From Actinomycetospora succinea (lineage in GTDB: Bacteria > Actinomycetota > Actinomycetes > Mycobacteriales > Pseudonocardiaceae), in contig NZ_SNYO01000004.1 in assembly GCF_004363095.1 (NCBI RefSeq), positions 1 through 64,000 of the forward strand: a DNA stretch of 64,000 nt. The letters run 5' to 3'. This document shows positions 47,452 to 56,516 of the stretch, in pieces. The notes under the pieces were generated by a model. The model had not been told where the DNA came from, ran no database searches, and saw nothing but the letters and a program-made list of their open reading frames with translations. The position numbers and the translations under genes were made by a program. Position 1 is the stretch's first letter, and the number at the start of each line of letters is the position of its first letter.

Positions 47452-48936
47452 ATGAGCAGCGAAGCGGAGGTCGTGCGGTCCGTCCCGGGACGGTCCGCGA
47501 CGACTCCGGCGACCCCGGGGGGCTGGCCCGTCGCGGTCGCCGACCGCCCGGCGCGCCACCGCCACCGCGCGGTGCTGCGCCGCGCGGCGGTCGTCCTCGA
47601 CGCCGTCACGGTCACCGGGGTCACCGGCGGCGCCCTCGCCGTCGCCGGCGCGACCCCGACGACCCTGACCCTGGCCGGCGCGACCGTCGTCGCCGAGCTC
47701 GGCGGCCTGGCGATCGCCCGCGCCTGGGACCCCTGCGCCATCGGGGCCGGCGGCGCCGAGTTCTCCCGCCTGGCCCGCGGCACGGTCACCGCGACCGTCG
47801 CCGTCGCCCTGCTCGCCCTCGTGCTGACCGCGAGCGGCGCGCCCGGCACCGTCGGCCAGGCCTGGGCGCTGCTCGCGGTCCCGGCCACCGGGGTCGCCGC
47901 CGCTCTCGGCCGCACGGTCCTGCGGCTCGCCGTCGCCCGGGCCCGCCGGCGGGGCCGCTTCACCGCCCGCGTGCTGGCCGTCGGCACCCCCGCCGCCGTC
48001 GCCGACCTCGCCGCCCGCACCCGCCGCGTCCCCGCCCACGGCTGGGAGGTCGTGGCCGCGTGCACGTCCACCGGGACGGGACGCGAGATCGCCGGCGTGC
48101 CCGTCGTCGGTGACCTGGACGCGGTCGCCGCCGAGGTCCACCGGACCGGCGCGGAGGTCGTCGCCGTCGCCCCGTCGCCGGGCTGGACCCCGCGGCGCCT
48201 GCACGAGCTGGCCTGGCGCCTCGAGGGCCTCGACGTCGACCTCGTCGTCGACCCGGGCCTCATGGAGATCGCCGGGCCGCGCCTGCACGTCGCGCCCGTC
48301 GACGGCCTGCCGCTGCTGCGCCTGCGCCCGCCGTCGTTCCGCGGCGGACCGCACGCGGTGAAGGCGGTGATCGACCGCGTCGTCGCGGCGCTCGCCGTCA
48401 CCGTGCTCGCACCGGTGTTCCTCCTGCTCGCGGTGCTCGTGCGCCGCGACGGCGGGCCGGTGTTCTACCGCCAGGTCCGGATCGGTCGCGACGGCCGCCC
48501 GTTCGCGATGGTCAAGTTCCGCTCGATGGTCGTCGGCGCCGACCGGGTCCGCCCCGACGGCGAGCACGACGGCGCCGGGCCCCTGTTCAAGCTGCGCGCC
48601 GACCCGCGCGTCACGCCGATCGGCACCGTGCTGCGGCGCTGGTCGCTCGACGAGCTCCCGCAGCTGTTCAACGTCCTCGGCGGCTCGATGTCGCTGGTCG
48701 GGCCGCGCCCCCCGCTGCCCGAGGAGGTCGGCACCTACGCCGAGGACGCCCGCCGGCGGCTGCTCGTCCGGCCCGGGCTCACCGGGCTCTGGCAGGTCAG
48801 CGGCCGCTCGGACCTCTCCTGGGAGGACACCGTGCGCCTCGACCTGCGCTACGTCGAGAACTGGTCGCCCGCCCTCGACCTGCTGATCCTCGCCCGCACC
48901 GTCTCCGCCGTCGTCAGCGCCCGCGGCGCGTACTGA
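47452..48936 (+). CDS. Polyprenyl glycosylphosphotransferase (initiating sugar transferase)
   Basis: A 494-residue membrane enzyme that transfers a sugar-1-phosphate to undecaprenyl phosphate, the first step of repeat-unit assembly. The N-terminal half has four to five hydrophobic helices (residues 40-170) and a Rossmann-like CoA-binding-type domain (VLAVGTPAAVADLAARTR). After a further helix (about 305-330) the catalytic domain shows FYRQVRIGRDGRPFAMVKFRSM, LRRWSLDELPQLFNVLGGSMSLVGPRP and RPGLTGLWQVSGRSDLSW, all typical of WbaP/WcaJ/CpsE. It is the first gene of the operon. The sugar is probably hexose-1-phosphate. Confidence 0.92.
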   Translation: MSSEAEVVRSVPGRSATTPATPGGWPVAVADRPARHRHRAVLRRAAVVLDAVTVTGVTGGALAVAGATPTTLTLAGATVVAELGGLAIARAWDPCAIGAGGAEFSRLARGTVTATVAVALLALVLTASGAPGTVGQAWALLAVPATGVAAALGRTVLRLAVARARRRGRFTARVLAVGTPAAVADLAARTRRVPAHGWEVVAACTSTGTGREIAGVPVVGDLDAVAAEVHRTGAEVVAVAPSPGWTPRRLHELAWRLEGLDVDLVVDPGLMEIAGPRLHVAPVDGLPLLRLRPPSFRGGPHAVKAVIDRVVAALAVTVLAPVFLLLAVLVRRDGGPVFYRQVRIGRDGRPFAMVKFRSMVVGADRVRPDGEHDGAGPLFKLRADPRVTPIGTVLRRWSLDELPQLFNVLGGSMSLVGPRPPLPEEVGTYAEDARRRLLVRPGLTGLWQVSGRSDLSWEDTVRLDLRYVENWSPALDLLILARTVSAVVSARGAY

Positions 48937-48957
48937 ATCGCCTGAGGAGCACCCACC

Positions 48958-50292
48958 GTGTCCGCTGAAGCCCTCGAGCCGAGCGCCCCGCCGTCGCGCC
49001 GGCTCAACGTCCTGATCCTCGGCCTCAACCACGCCCCGGAGACCACGGGGATCGCCCCGTACACGACCGGCCTCGCGCAGATGCTCGCGGCGGACGGTCA
49101 CGCGGTGCACGTCGTCACCGGGATGCCGCACTACCCGCAGTGGCGGGTGGCCGACGACTACCGCGGCGCGCGCCGCCCCCGCCGCGAGCGCGCCGGCTCG
49201 GTGCGCATCACCCGCGTGCCGCACCCGGTGCCCTCCCGCCCGACCGGTGCCTCGCGCATCGGCATGGAGGCGGTGTTCGCGCTGCGCGCGGCGATGGTGC
49301 GGGGCCCGCGCCCGGACGTCGTCCTCGCGGTCAGCCCGGCGCTGCTCTCCGTGGGCGCCGCCCGCTGGGTCGCCCGCACCTGGGGCCGCGGCTGCCCGGT
49401 GGGCGTCGTCGTCCAGGACCTCTACGGCGCCGCCGTCGCCGAGGCCGGCGCGCTCGGCGGCCGGGGCGCGGGGTCCGTCGCCCGCCTCGAGCACCGCCTG
49501 CTCGCCGGCGCGGACGGGGTCGTCGCCGTGCACGACGTGCTGCGCGACGCGCTGCTGCGCGCGGGCCTGCCGACCGAGCGCGTCACGACGATCCGCAACT
49601 GGACGCACCTCGACGAGCAGCCCGACACCGACATCGCCGCCGCCCGCCGCGAGCTCGGCTGGCCGCAGGGCGAGGCGGTGGTGCTGCACGCCGGCAACAT
49701 CGGCGCCAAGCAGGGGCTCGACGGCGTCGTCGAGGCCGCGCGCCTGGCCGACGCCCGCGGGCTGCCGCTGCGGTTCGTGCTCCTCGGCGACGGCAACCAG
49801 CGCGCCCGGCTCGTCGAGGCCGCCCGGGGCGTCGAGCGCTTCACGGTCGTCGACCCGCTGCCCGCCGACGCCTTCCGCACCGCGCTCGCCGCCGCGGACG
49901 TGCTCCTGCTGCACGAGCGCCCCGAGGTCGCCGAGATGTGCGCGCCGAGCAAGCTGACCAGCTACTTCGCCGCCGGCCGCCCGGTGCTCGCCGCGACCAA
50001 CGCGGCCAGCGCCGCCGCCCGCGAGGTCCGTGCCGCCGGCGCGGGCCCGATCGTCACGCCCGGCGACCCGGCCGCCCTCGTCGAGGGCGCGCTCGCGCTG
50101 GTCGCCGACCCCGAGGCCGGCGCCCGGCACGCCGCGTCGGCCCGCCGCTACGCCACCCGCTCCTACGGCGCCGACGCCGCGCACGCCCGCTACGGGGCGT
50201 GGGTCCGCGATCTCGCCGACGGCCGCACCACCGCCACCGACCAGCACGACGTCGCCGACGTCCTCACCCTCACCCCGCAGGAGATCTCGTGA
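48958..50292 (+). CDS. GT4-family glycosyltransferase, WcaI-like
   Basis: A 444-residue GT-B glycosyltransferase. The N-terminal acceptor domain shows [21 protein letters not shown] and [12 protein letters not shown] as in WcaI-type colanic acid enzymes. The C-terminal donor domain has [25 protein letters not shown] and [21 protein letters not shown], with a Glu (ERPEVAEMC) near the nucleotide-sugar site. It starts with GTG 21 bp after the initiating transferase and its end overlaps the dehydratase gene by 4 bp. It adds a later sugar of the repeat unit; donor and linkage are unknown. Confidence 0.88.
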   Translation: MSAEALEPSAPPSRRLNVLILGLNHAPETTGIAPYTTGLAQMLAADGHAVHVVTGMPHYPQWRVADDYRGARRPRRERAGSVRITRVPHPVPSRPTGASRIGMEAVFALRAAMVRGPRPDVVLAVSPALLSVGAARWVARTWGRGCPVGVVVQDLYGAAVAEAGALGGRGAGSVARLEHRLLAGADGVVAVHDVLRDALLRAGLPTERVTTIRNWTHLDEQPDTDIAAARRELGWPQGEAVVLHAGNIGAKQGLDGVVEAARLADARGLPLRFVLLGDGNQRARLVEAARGVERFTVVDPLPADAFRTALAAADVLLLHERPEVAEMCAPSKLTSYFAAGRPVLAATNAASAAAREVRAAGAGPIVTPGDPAALVEGALALVADPEAGARHAASARRYATRSYGADAAHARYGAWVRDLADGRTTATDQHDVADVLTLTPQEIS

Positions 50293-51335
50293 AGACCGCC
50301 TTCATCACCGGCATCACCGGTCAGGACGGCTCGTACCTCGCCGAGCTGCTGCTCGCGAAGGGCTACGAGGTGCACGGCCTGCTGCGCCGCTCGTCGTCGT
50401 TCTCGACGGGCCGGCTCGACCACCTCTACGTCGACCCGCACGAGGCTGTCGAGAAGGGCGTCCGGCTGTTCCTGCACTACGGGGACCTGACGGACTCGTC
50501 GCGCCTGGTCACGCTGCTCTCGCGCATCCGGCCCGACGAGGTCTACCACCTGGGCGCCCAGTCCCACGTGCGCGTCAGCTTCGACGAGCCCGAGTTCACC
50601 GGCGACACCACGGGGCTGGGCACCATCCGCCTGCTCGAGGCGATCCGCATGATCGGGCTGGACACGCGCTACTACCAGGCGTCGAGCTCGGAGATGTTCG
50701 GCGCGACCCCGCCCCCGCAGAACGAGGACACCCCGTTCCACCCGCGCAGCCCGTACGGCGCGGCGAAGGTCTACGGCTACTGGGCCGCGCGCAACTACCG
50801 CGAGGCCTACGGCCTGTACGCGGTCAACGGGATCCTGTTCAACCACGAGTCCCCGCGCCGCGGCGAGACCTTCGTGACCCGCAAGATCGCCCGCGCCGCC
50901 GCCCGCATCGCGCTGGGCCACGAGCGCCTGCTGCACCTGGGCAACCTCGACGCCGTCCGCGACTGGGGCTTCGCGCCCGAGTACGTCGAGGGCATGTGGC
51001 GGATGCTCCAGGCCGACACCGCCGACGACTACGTGCTGGCCACCGGCACCGCGTACACCGTCGGCGACTTCGTCCGGCTGTCGTTCGAGCACGTCGGCCT
51101 GGACTGGCGCAACCACGTCCGCTTCGACGAGCGCTACCTGCGCCCCAGCGAGGTCGACGCCCTCATCGGCGACGCGTCGAAGGCGCGCGAGCGCCTCGGC
51201 TGGACGCCGCGGACGTTCACCCCGGAGCTGGCCCGCGTGATGGTCGACGCCGAGCTCGCCTCCCTCGAGGGCCCGACCGCCACCGTCACCCCGCTCCCGG
51301 TGCTCGGTTTCGACCGGCCCGTGCTCGCCAGCTGA
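50289..51335 (+). CDS. gmd: GDP-mannose 4,6-dehydratase
   Basis: A 348-residue extended SDR converting GDP-D-mannose to GDP-4-keto-6-deoxymannose. The NADP motif [44 protein letters not shown], the [16 protein letters not shown] segment with the catalytic Thr/Ser-Glu region, [12 protein letters not shown] (Tyr-x3-Lys) and [17 protein letters not shown] are near-textbook GMD motifs. GTG 50289 overlaps the upstream stop. No fucose synthase, rhamnose reductase or perosamine aminotransferase is encoded in the window, so the final 6-deoxysugar cannot be named. Confidence 0.93.
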   Translation: MKTAFITGITGQDGSYLAELLLAKGYEVHGLLRRSSSFSTGRLDHLYVDPHEAVEKGVRLFLHYGDLTDSSRLVTLLSRIRPDEVYHLGAQSHVRVSFDEPEFTGDTTGLGTIRLLEAIRMIGLDTRYYQASSSEMFGATPPPQNEDTPFHPRSPYGAAKVYGYWAARNYREAYGLYAVNGILFNHESPRRGETFVTRKIARAAARIALGHERLLHLGNLDAVRDWGFAPEYVEGMWRMLQADTADDYVLATGTAYTVGDFVRLSFEHVGLDWRNHVRFDERYLRPSEVDALIGDASKARERLGWTPRTFTPELARVMVDAELASLEGPTATVTPLPVLGFDRPVLAS

Positions 51336-51364
51336 TCCCGACTCCCGAGAACAGGAACCCCGCC

Positions 51365-52135
51365 ATGGCCGAGAACGGCGCCGGCACCTACGAGCAGATC
51401 CTCGCCGACCTCATGGACCGCGAGGTCATCCACCGCCACGACCGCGTCCTCGTGCAGTTCGCCGGGGAGTTCGACCGCGACGTCACCCGCCGCCTCGGGC
51501 TGACCCGCGTCACGTTCACCAACCTCGCGCCGACCTCGGTGTCGAGCCGCCTGCCCGAGGCCCGCACGGCCGACGCGCACGCGATGGACGTCCCGGATCG
51601 CGGCTACGACCACGTCATCGGGCACGCCGGGCTGCACCACTGCAGCCGGCCGCACGAGGCGCTGCACGAGATGTACCGGATCGCCGCCAGGACGGTCGTC
51701 GCCGTCGAGAACCAGGACTCGCCGCTCATGCGGGTCGCGCAGCGCCTCGGCCTCGCGAACTCCTACGAGCTCGAGGCCGTCGCCGACGGCGGCGGGGTCA
51801 CCGGCGGCGTCGACGGCACCGGCGTGCCGAACCACGTCTACCGCTGGACCCGCCGCGAGGTCACCAAGACTATCGCGTCCTTCGACCCGGGCCGCGACGT
51901 GCCGCTCGAGTTCCACAGCCGCTGGCTCATCGGCACCGACCGGGCGCTGACGACGAGCATGCGCTCGCTGCTCGGGGACTCCGGGTCCGGCCGCGCCGCC
52001 CTGGTCGGCGCCGTCAACCTCGCCCTCAACGGCGTGGCCCGCCGCCAGGGCAACATCTTCGGGTTCACGATCCGCAAGGACCTGGCCTCGCCGCGTCCGT
52101 GGATGGTCAGTGGGACGTCGGCGGTGGCGGCATGA
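51365..52135 (+). CDS. SAM-dependent methyltransferase-like protein of the polysaccharide operon
   Basis: A 256-residue type-11-like methyltransferase. The later motifs are clear (DVPDRGYDHVIGHAGLHHCSRPHEALHEMYRIA). The SAM-binding strand, however, reads RVLVQFAGEFDRDVTRRLG, with only one glycine of the usual G-x-G-x-G loop, so it belongs to a variant branch or binds SAM differently. It probably methylates a sugar in the repeat unit, by analogy with its position between the dehydratase and an acyltransferase-like gene. The ATG at 51365 follows ACAGGAA. Its stop overlaps the next start (ATGA). Confidence 0.75.
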   Translation: MAENGAGTYEQILADLMDREVIHRHDRVLVQFAGEFDRDVTRRLGLTRVTFTNLAPTSVSSRLPEARTADAHAMDVPDRGYDHVIGHAGLHHCSRPHEALHEMYRIAARTVVAVENQDSPLMRVAQRLGLANSYELEAVADGGGVTGGVDGTGVPNHVYRWTRREVTKTIASFDPGRDVPLEFHSRWLIGTDRALTTSMRSLLGDSGSGRAALVGAVNLALNGVARRQGNIFGFTIRKDLASPRPWMVSGTSAVAA

Positions 52136-52815
52136 GGCTCCGGGGTCGCAAGCCACGCCTGATCGCGGCCGCCGCGTCGATGCTGCTGCCGCACGCCGCC
52201 CGCCGGTGGGTGCACACCCGCCTGCTCGGCGCCGAGATCCACCCGACCGCGCGCCTGGGACGCAGCCTCGTCGACGTCGACCGCCTCGTCCTGGGACCCA
52301 AGGCCGTCATCGCCAGCTGCTCGGTGATCCGCGGCTGCGAGGAGGTCGACCTCGCCCCCGAGGCCGTCATCGGTCCGCTGGTGTGGGTCAACGCCGTCCG
52401 CCGGGACAAGCACTACTTCGCCGACCAGCCGCTGCGCCGCCCGGTGCTGCGGCTCAAGCGCGCGGCGCTGATCAGCTGCCTGCACATGGTCGACTGCTGC
52501 GACCTCGTCGAGATCGGCCGCTACTCGGGCCTCGCGGGCTTCGGCTCGCAGGTCATGACGCACACGGTCGACATCGTGCGGGTCAAGCAGGTCGCCAAGC
52601 CGGTGATCATCGGCGACCACTCCATGATCTCGACGAGCTCGGTGCTGCTGCCCGGCGCGGTCGTCCCCGACAACGCCATCGTCTCGGCCGGCTCGGTCGT
52701 CAAGGGCCCGCTCGCCGAGGGCCACACGCTCTACGAGGGCGTGCCCGCCGTCGCCAAGCGCACCCTCTCGCCCCAGCTCGCCTTCTTCCGCCGCGACGTC
52801 GCGGACATCCGGTGA
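52132..52815 (+). CDS. Left-handed beta-helix (hexapeptide) acyltransferase
   Basis: A 227-residue protein whose residues 35-210 show irregular hexapeptide-repeat periodicity (IHPTARLGRSLVDVDRLV, AVIASCSVIRGC, then VIIGDHSMISTSSVLLPG and NAIVSAGSVVKGPL), the fold of O- and N-acetyltransferases of the LbH superfamily. A His in VMTHTVDIV could be catalytic. It would decorate a sugar of the polysaccharide with an acetyl or related group. Basic N-terminal residues (RLRGRKPRL) suggest membrane proximity. It overlaps both neighbours by 4 bp, so it is part of one translationally coupled block. Confidence 0.83.
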   Translation: MRLRGRKPRLIAAAASMLLPHAARRWVHTRLLGAEIHPTARLGRSLVDVDRLVLGPKAVIASCSVIRGCEEVDLAPEAVIGPLVWVNAVRRDKHYFADQPLRRPVLRLKRAALISCLHMVDCCDLVEIGRYSGLAGFGSQVMTHTVDIVRVKQVAKPVIIGDHSMISTSSVLLPGAVVPDNAIVSAGSVVKGPLAEGHTLYEGVPAVAKRTLSPQLAFFRRDVADIR

Positions 52816-54101
52816 GCGCGGGGTCGGGGACCGCTGCTCGTCGTCGTCCCGTGCTGGGTGTGGCCGACCAGCTGCTCAGCTCGGGCACCAACTTCCTCAC
52901 CGCGTTCGTGGCCTCGTGGGCGCTGGCGCCCGAGCAGTTCGCCACGTTCGTCGTCTCGTACGCCGTCGTCACCGTGGTGCTCGCCCTCGGGCGCGCGGTG
53001 ATCGGGGAGGTCCTGCTGGCCTACCTGCCGACGGTGTCCCTCGCGGACCGGCCCGCCATCGTCCGGTCGTCCACGGGCGCCGCGCTCGTGCTCGGGATCG
53101 CCGGCTCGGTGGTCTGCGTCGCCGGCGGCGGGATCGGCCACCACACCCTCTCGGGCCTGCTCTGGCTCGCGCCGTGGGTGCCGATCGCGCTCATGCAGGA
53201 CGCGCGCCGGTTCGTCTTCCTCAGCCAGGGCCGCCCGGGCCACGCGCTCGCCGCGGACGGAGCGTGGGCGGCCGCGCAGGTCGTCGTGCTCGGCGCCCTG
53301 GCGTTCGGCGGGCTCGGCTTCAGCGTCGCGGGGCTCGCGACGTCCTGGGGCGTCGGGGCCCTGACCGGGCTGCTCGTCGCGGCGGCGATCGGGGGCGGCT
53401 CGCTGCGCCCCTGCTGCCCGAAGGCCTGGGCGCGCCGGACCCGCTCGCTGTCGGGGTGGTTCGTGCTCACCTCGGTGCTCGGTCAGTGCGAGATCTACGC
53501 GGTGCTGGTGCTCGCCGGCACGCTGCTCGCCCCGACCGACGCTGCGGGCCTGCGGGCGGTGCAGCTGCTGGTCTTCCAGCCCACCGCGACGGTCGCGGCG
53601 GCGCTGCTCGTGCTCGTCACCCCGCTGGTCGCCGGCGCGGTGTCCCGCCGCGACGTCGAGGCCGCCCGCCACGCGCGGCGGTTCGCGACGATCGCGTCGG
53701 CGGGGCTGGCCGCGGCGGTGCTGGCGGTCATCCCGCTGCGCCACACGCTCCTGGACCTGCTGTTCCCGCAGTACACGGCGTACGCGGCGCTCGTCGTCCC
53801 GATCGCCCTGCAGTCGGCGCTCTACGTGCTGGGGGTGCCGTTCCACGCCCAGCTGCGCGGCTTCCACCGCGCCCGCACGCTGTTCGGCCTGCAGGTGCTC
53901 GGCTCGGCGGTCCTCGTAGGCGCCGCCACCGCCGGCATGGGCTTCGGCGGCGTCGTCGTCCTGGCCTGGGGCCTCGCCGGGGCGGCGCTGGTCGTGGACC
54001 TGGTCCTGCTGGTCACCACGCCGGGCCCCCACCGGGCCGGTGCGGGCCACCGCACGGCGGTCGGCCCGACGCCGGAGCCCGCCCTCGAGGTGGCCCGGTG
54101 A
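52812..54101 (+). CDS. Polysaccharide flippase (Wzx/MOP-type membrane protein)
   Basis: A 429-residue polytopic protein with about 12 hydrophobic helices and few charges, the profile of MOP-superfamily flippases that move lipid-linked repeat units across the membrane. The first helix region (VADQLLSSGTNFLTAFVASWALAPEQF) resembles the start of Wzx proteins. The GTG at 52812 overlaps the acyltransferase stop. The assignment relies on topology and on its place between repeat-unit enzymes and the polymerase; sequence motifs are weak in this family. Confidence 0.8.
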   Translation: MSAGSGTAARRRPVLGVADQLLSSGTNFLTAFVASWALAPEQFATFVVSYAVVTVVLALGRAVIGEVLLAYLPTVSLADRPAIVRSSTGAALVLGIAGSVVCVAGGGIGHHTLSGLLWLAPWVPIALMQDARRFVFLSQGRPGHALAADGAWAAAQVVVLGALAFGGLGFSVAGLATSWGVGALTGLLVAAAIGGGSLRPCCPKAWARRTRSLSGWFVLTSVLGQCEIYAVLVLAGTLLAPTDAAGLRAVQLLVFQPTATVAAALLVLVTPLVAGAVSRRDVEAARHARRFATIASAGLAAAVLAVIPLRHTLLDLLFPQYTAYAALVVPIALQSALYVLGVPFHAQLRGFHRARTLFGLQVLGSAVLVGAATAGMGFGGVVVLAWGLAGAALVVDLVLLVTTPGPHRAGAGHRTAVGPTPEPALEVAR

Positions 54102-54814
54102 CCACCTCGCGCCGCGCCCTCCTCGGTGGCACCGCCGCCCTGCTCCTGCTCGCCGCGTGCGGGCAGGGGCAGAGCAGCGGCGGCGCCACCGTCCCGCCCC
54201 CCGCCCCGCGGGTGCACACGGTGTGGCGCGAGCACCCCGACGGGCCGATCCCGGCCCGCGGGGACGAGGGCACGCCGTTCGTCCTGCGCGCCTCGGGCCC
54301 GGTCGGCGGGCCCGTCGTGCGCGGCGGCGGCCTGGACGCCGAGCTCGGCGACGCGCGCGCGGCGTCGTACGTCAACCAGGACCTCGGCACCGCGGTGCGC
54401 CGGGTCGGGGCGCGCTTCGGCTTCGTCCCCGGCCCGGGCACGTCGGACGACGGGTCGCTCTGCCTCGCCGCCTGGCGGGGCGCGCTGCCCCCGAACGACC
54501 CCGGCGTCACCGAGGCGCCCGTGCACCTCGTCGCGACGCCGCAGCGCTGGATCCTGTCGCTCGCGGTGGGCTCGCAGCTCGCCGAGATCGCCGGCGGGCG
54601 CTTCGACCCAGCCCTGCCGACCGACAGCACGCCGCTGGTCATGGACGTGGTGCTCGTCGACGACCGCGCGGAGGTCGCACTGCCGGACGGCACCACGACC
54701 GTCGCGCGCGACCCGCGCATCCCGACCCTGCCGGCGCCGGTCGCCTGCTGGGAGTTCTACCGCCACGCCCCCGGCGGCGCCGCCGTCCGGCTCTACGAGA
54801 CCTGGGCCGCGTGA
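54098..54814 (+). CDS. Exported lipoprotein of the polysaccharide operon
   Basis: A 238-residue protein. TTSRRALLGGTAALLLLAAC has a twin-arginine-like start, a hydrophobic core and a lipobox (LAAC). The mature part has no recognised domain. It has a Pro-rich linker (VPPPAPRVHTVW) and two cysteines (DGSLCLAAW, PVACWEFYR) that may form a disulfide. Its position between flippase and chain-length/kinase genes suggests an envelope role in polymer export or attachment. It overlaps the flippase gene by 4 bp. The function is unknown. Confidence 0.75.
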   Translation: MTTSRRALLGGTAALLLLAACGQGQSSGGATVPPPAPRVHTVWREHPDGPIPARGDEGTPFVLRASGPVGGPVVRGGGLDAELGDARAASYVNQDLGTAVRRVGARFGFVPGPGTSDDGSLCLAAWRGALPPNDPGVTEAPVHLVATPQRWILSLAVGSQLAEIAGGRFDPALPTDSTPLVMDVVLVDDRAEVALPDGTTTVARDPRIPTLPAPVACWEFYRHAPGGAAVRLYETWAA

Positions 54815-54857
54815 GCACCACATCCGCTCATACCGTCCACCCGAGAGAGGACCTCCC

Positions 54858-56516
54858 GTGATCGTCAGCCACCTCCACGCGATCCGCGCCCGCTGGTCGA
54901 CCCTGGTGGCGTTCGCGCTGATCGGGGTCATCGTCGGCGTCGGCGTCGTGTTCCTCAGCCCGCCCGAGTACCGCTCGACCTCCACCCTCTACGTCGCCAG
55001 CGTCGGCTCGGCGGACGCGACCAACGCCTACCAGGGCAGCCTGCTCTCGCAGGAGCGCGTGAAGTCCTACCGCGAGATCCTCGCGAGCGACCGGGTCGCC
55101 GAGCAGGTCGCGACCCGTGTCGGCGGCGGCGCCACCGCGGACACGCTGAAGTCCGCCGTGAGCGTCACCAACCAGCCCGAGACGACGCTGCTCCTGGTCA
55201 CCGCCACCGACGGCTCCCCGCAGCGCGCCGCGCTGATCGCCACGACCTACGGCGACGTCCTCGCCGACGTCGTCTCGGGAATGGAGCGCACGGCGAACTC
55301 GGGCGACCCCGCGACCGGCACGCCCGTCGTCTCGGTCCGCACCGCGCTGCCCGCCCAGCCCGACCTCACCCCGGTCTCGCCGCAGCCGGTCCTCGACATC
55401 GCGCTCGGGCTCGTCGTCGGCCTGCTGGTGGGGGCCGGCGTCGCCGTCGCCCGCGCGGCGATGGACACGACGATCGGCACCGCCGCCGCCCTCGCCGAGC
55501 TCGCCGGCGTCCCGGACATCGGGCAGGTCGAGCACGACCCGCAGGCCGGCACCTCGCCGCTCGCGGTGCGCGAGCGCCCGTCGTCGAGCGCGTCCGAGGC
55601 CTACCGCAAGCTGCGCAGCAACCTGCGCTTCGTCACCGTCGACCGCGAGGACGGCGCCGCCGTCGTCATGATCACCAGCGCGGTGCCCGGCGAGGGCAAG
55701 AGCACGACCGCCGCGAACGTCGCCCTGAGCCTCGCCGACCTCGGCAACCGCGTGCTGCTGCTCGAGGCCGACCTGCGCCGCCCGGTGCTCGCCGAGACGT
55801 TCGGGCTCGAGCCCGCGGTCGGTCTGACCACGGTGCTCGCGACCGGCGCCCCGCTCGCCCACGCGGTCCAGCGCGCCGGACGCCTCGACGTCGTCGTCGC
55901 CGGCCCGGTGCCGCCGAACCCGAGCGAGCTGCTCGAGTCCAAGCGCCTCGCCGCCACGCTGGACGAGCTGCGCGCCCGCTACGACTGGGTGATCGTCGAC
56001 TCGGCGCCGCTGCTGCCGGTCACCGACGGCGCGGTGCTGTCCCACCGCTGCGACGGGGTCGTGCTGCTGGCCCGCCACGGCGCGACCTCGAGCGGCGCGG
56101 TGCGTCAGGCCGTCGCCACGCTGACCACGGCGGGCGCGAACCTCCTCGGCACCGTCATCACCCAGGTCCCGCGCTCCGGCGGCGAGGGCTACGGCTACGG
56201 GCGGTACGGCTCCTACGCCTCGCACCGGTCCGGGGGCTCCGGCTCGGGCACCGGCACGGGCGGCTCCCGCCGGCCCACCCCGCTCCCGGCGCCCGCCCCC
56301 GCGCCGGTCCGGACCCCGGCTCCCGCGCCGGTCCCGGTGCGCGTCGTGCCGACCCCGGTCGGGGCCAGCGCCACCACCACGGATCCTGCCGTGTCCGCGC
56401 GCCGCGCCGGTGGCGCCCACCGCAAGGAGTCGCGCGCCTGGCGGACCCGCGCGAACGACGTCCTGTCCGCCGTCCCGGACGCGATCACCCCGCCCCGCGC
56501 GGTGGAGACGTCGTGA
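54858..56516 (+). CDS. Wzc/CpsD-like polysaccharide co-polymerase and tyrosine autokinase
   Basis: A 552-residue fused co-polymerase and BY-kinase. The N-terminal Wzz-like domain has two membrane helices (WSTLVAFALIGVIVGVGVVFL at about 13-33, and VLDIALGLVVGLLVGAGVAVA near 180) with a periplasmic-side loop between them. The kinase domain shows Walker A SAVPGEGKSTTAAN (about 273), Walker A' LLLEADLRRP and Walker B WVIVDSAPLL. A tyrosine cluster (GYGYGRYGSYASH, about 445-457) is the likely autophosphorylation site, followed by a Pro-rich PAPAPV tail. It regulates chain length and export. The GTG at 54858 follows the GAGAGGACC ribosome-binding site. Confidence 0.9.
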   Translation: MIVSHLHAIRARWSTLVAFALIGVIVGVGVVFLSPPEYRSTSTLYVASVGSADATNAYQGSLLSQERVKSYREILASDRVAEQVATRVGGGATADTLKSAVSVTNQPETTLLLVTATDGSPQRAALIATTYGDVLADVVSGMERTANSGDPATGTPVVSVRTALPAQPDLTPVSPQPVLDIALGLVVGLLVGAGVAVARAAMDTTIGTAAALAELAGVPDIGQVEHDPQAGTSPLAVRERPSSSASEAYRKLRSNLRFVTVDREDGAAVVMITSAVPGEGKSTTAANVALSLADLGNRVLLLEADLRRPVLAETFGLEPAVGLTTVLATGAPLAHAVQRAGRLDVVVAGPVPPNPSELLESKRLAATLDELRARYDWVIVDSAPLLPVTDGAVLSHRCDGVVLLARHGATSSGAVRQAVATLTTAGANLLGTVITQVPRSGGEGYGYGRYGSYASHRSGGSGSGTGTGGSRRPTPLPAPAPAPVRTPAPAPVPVRVVPTPVGASATTTDPAVSARRAGGAHRKESRAWRTRANDVLSAVPDAITPPRAVETS

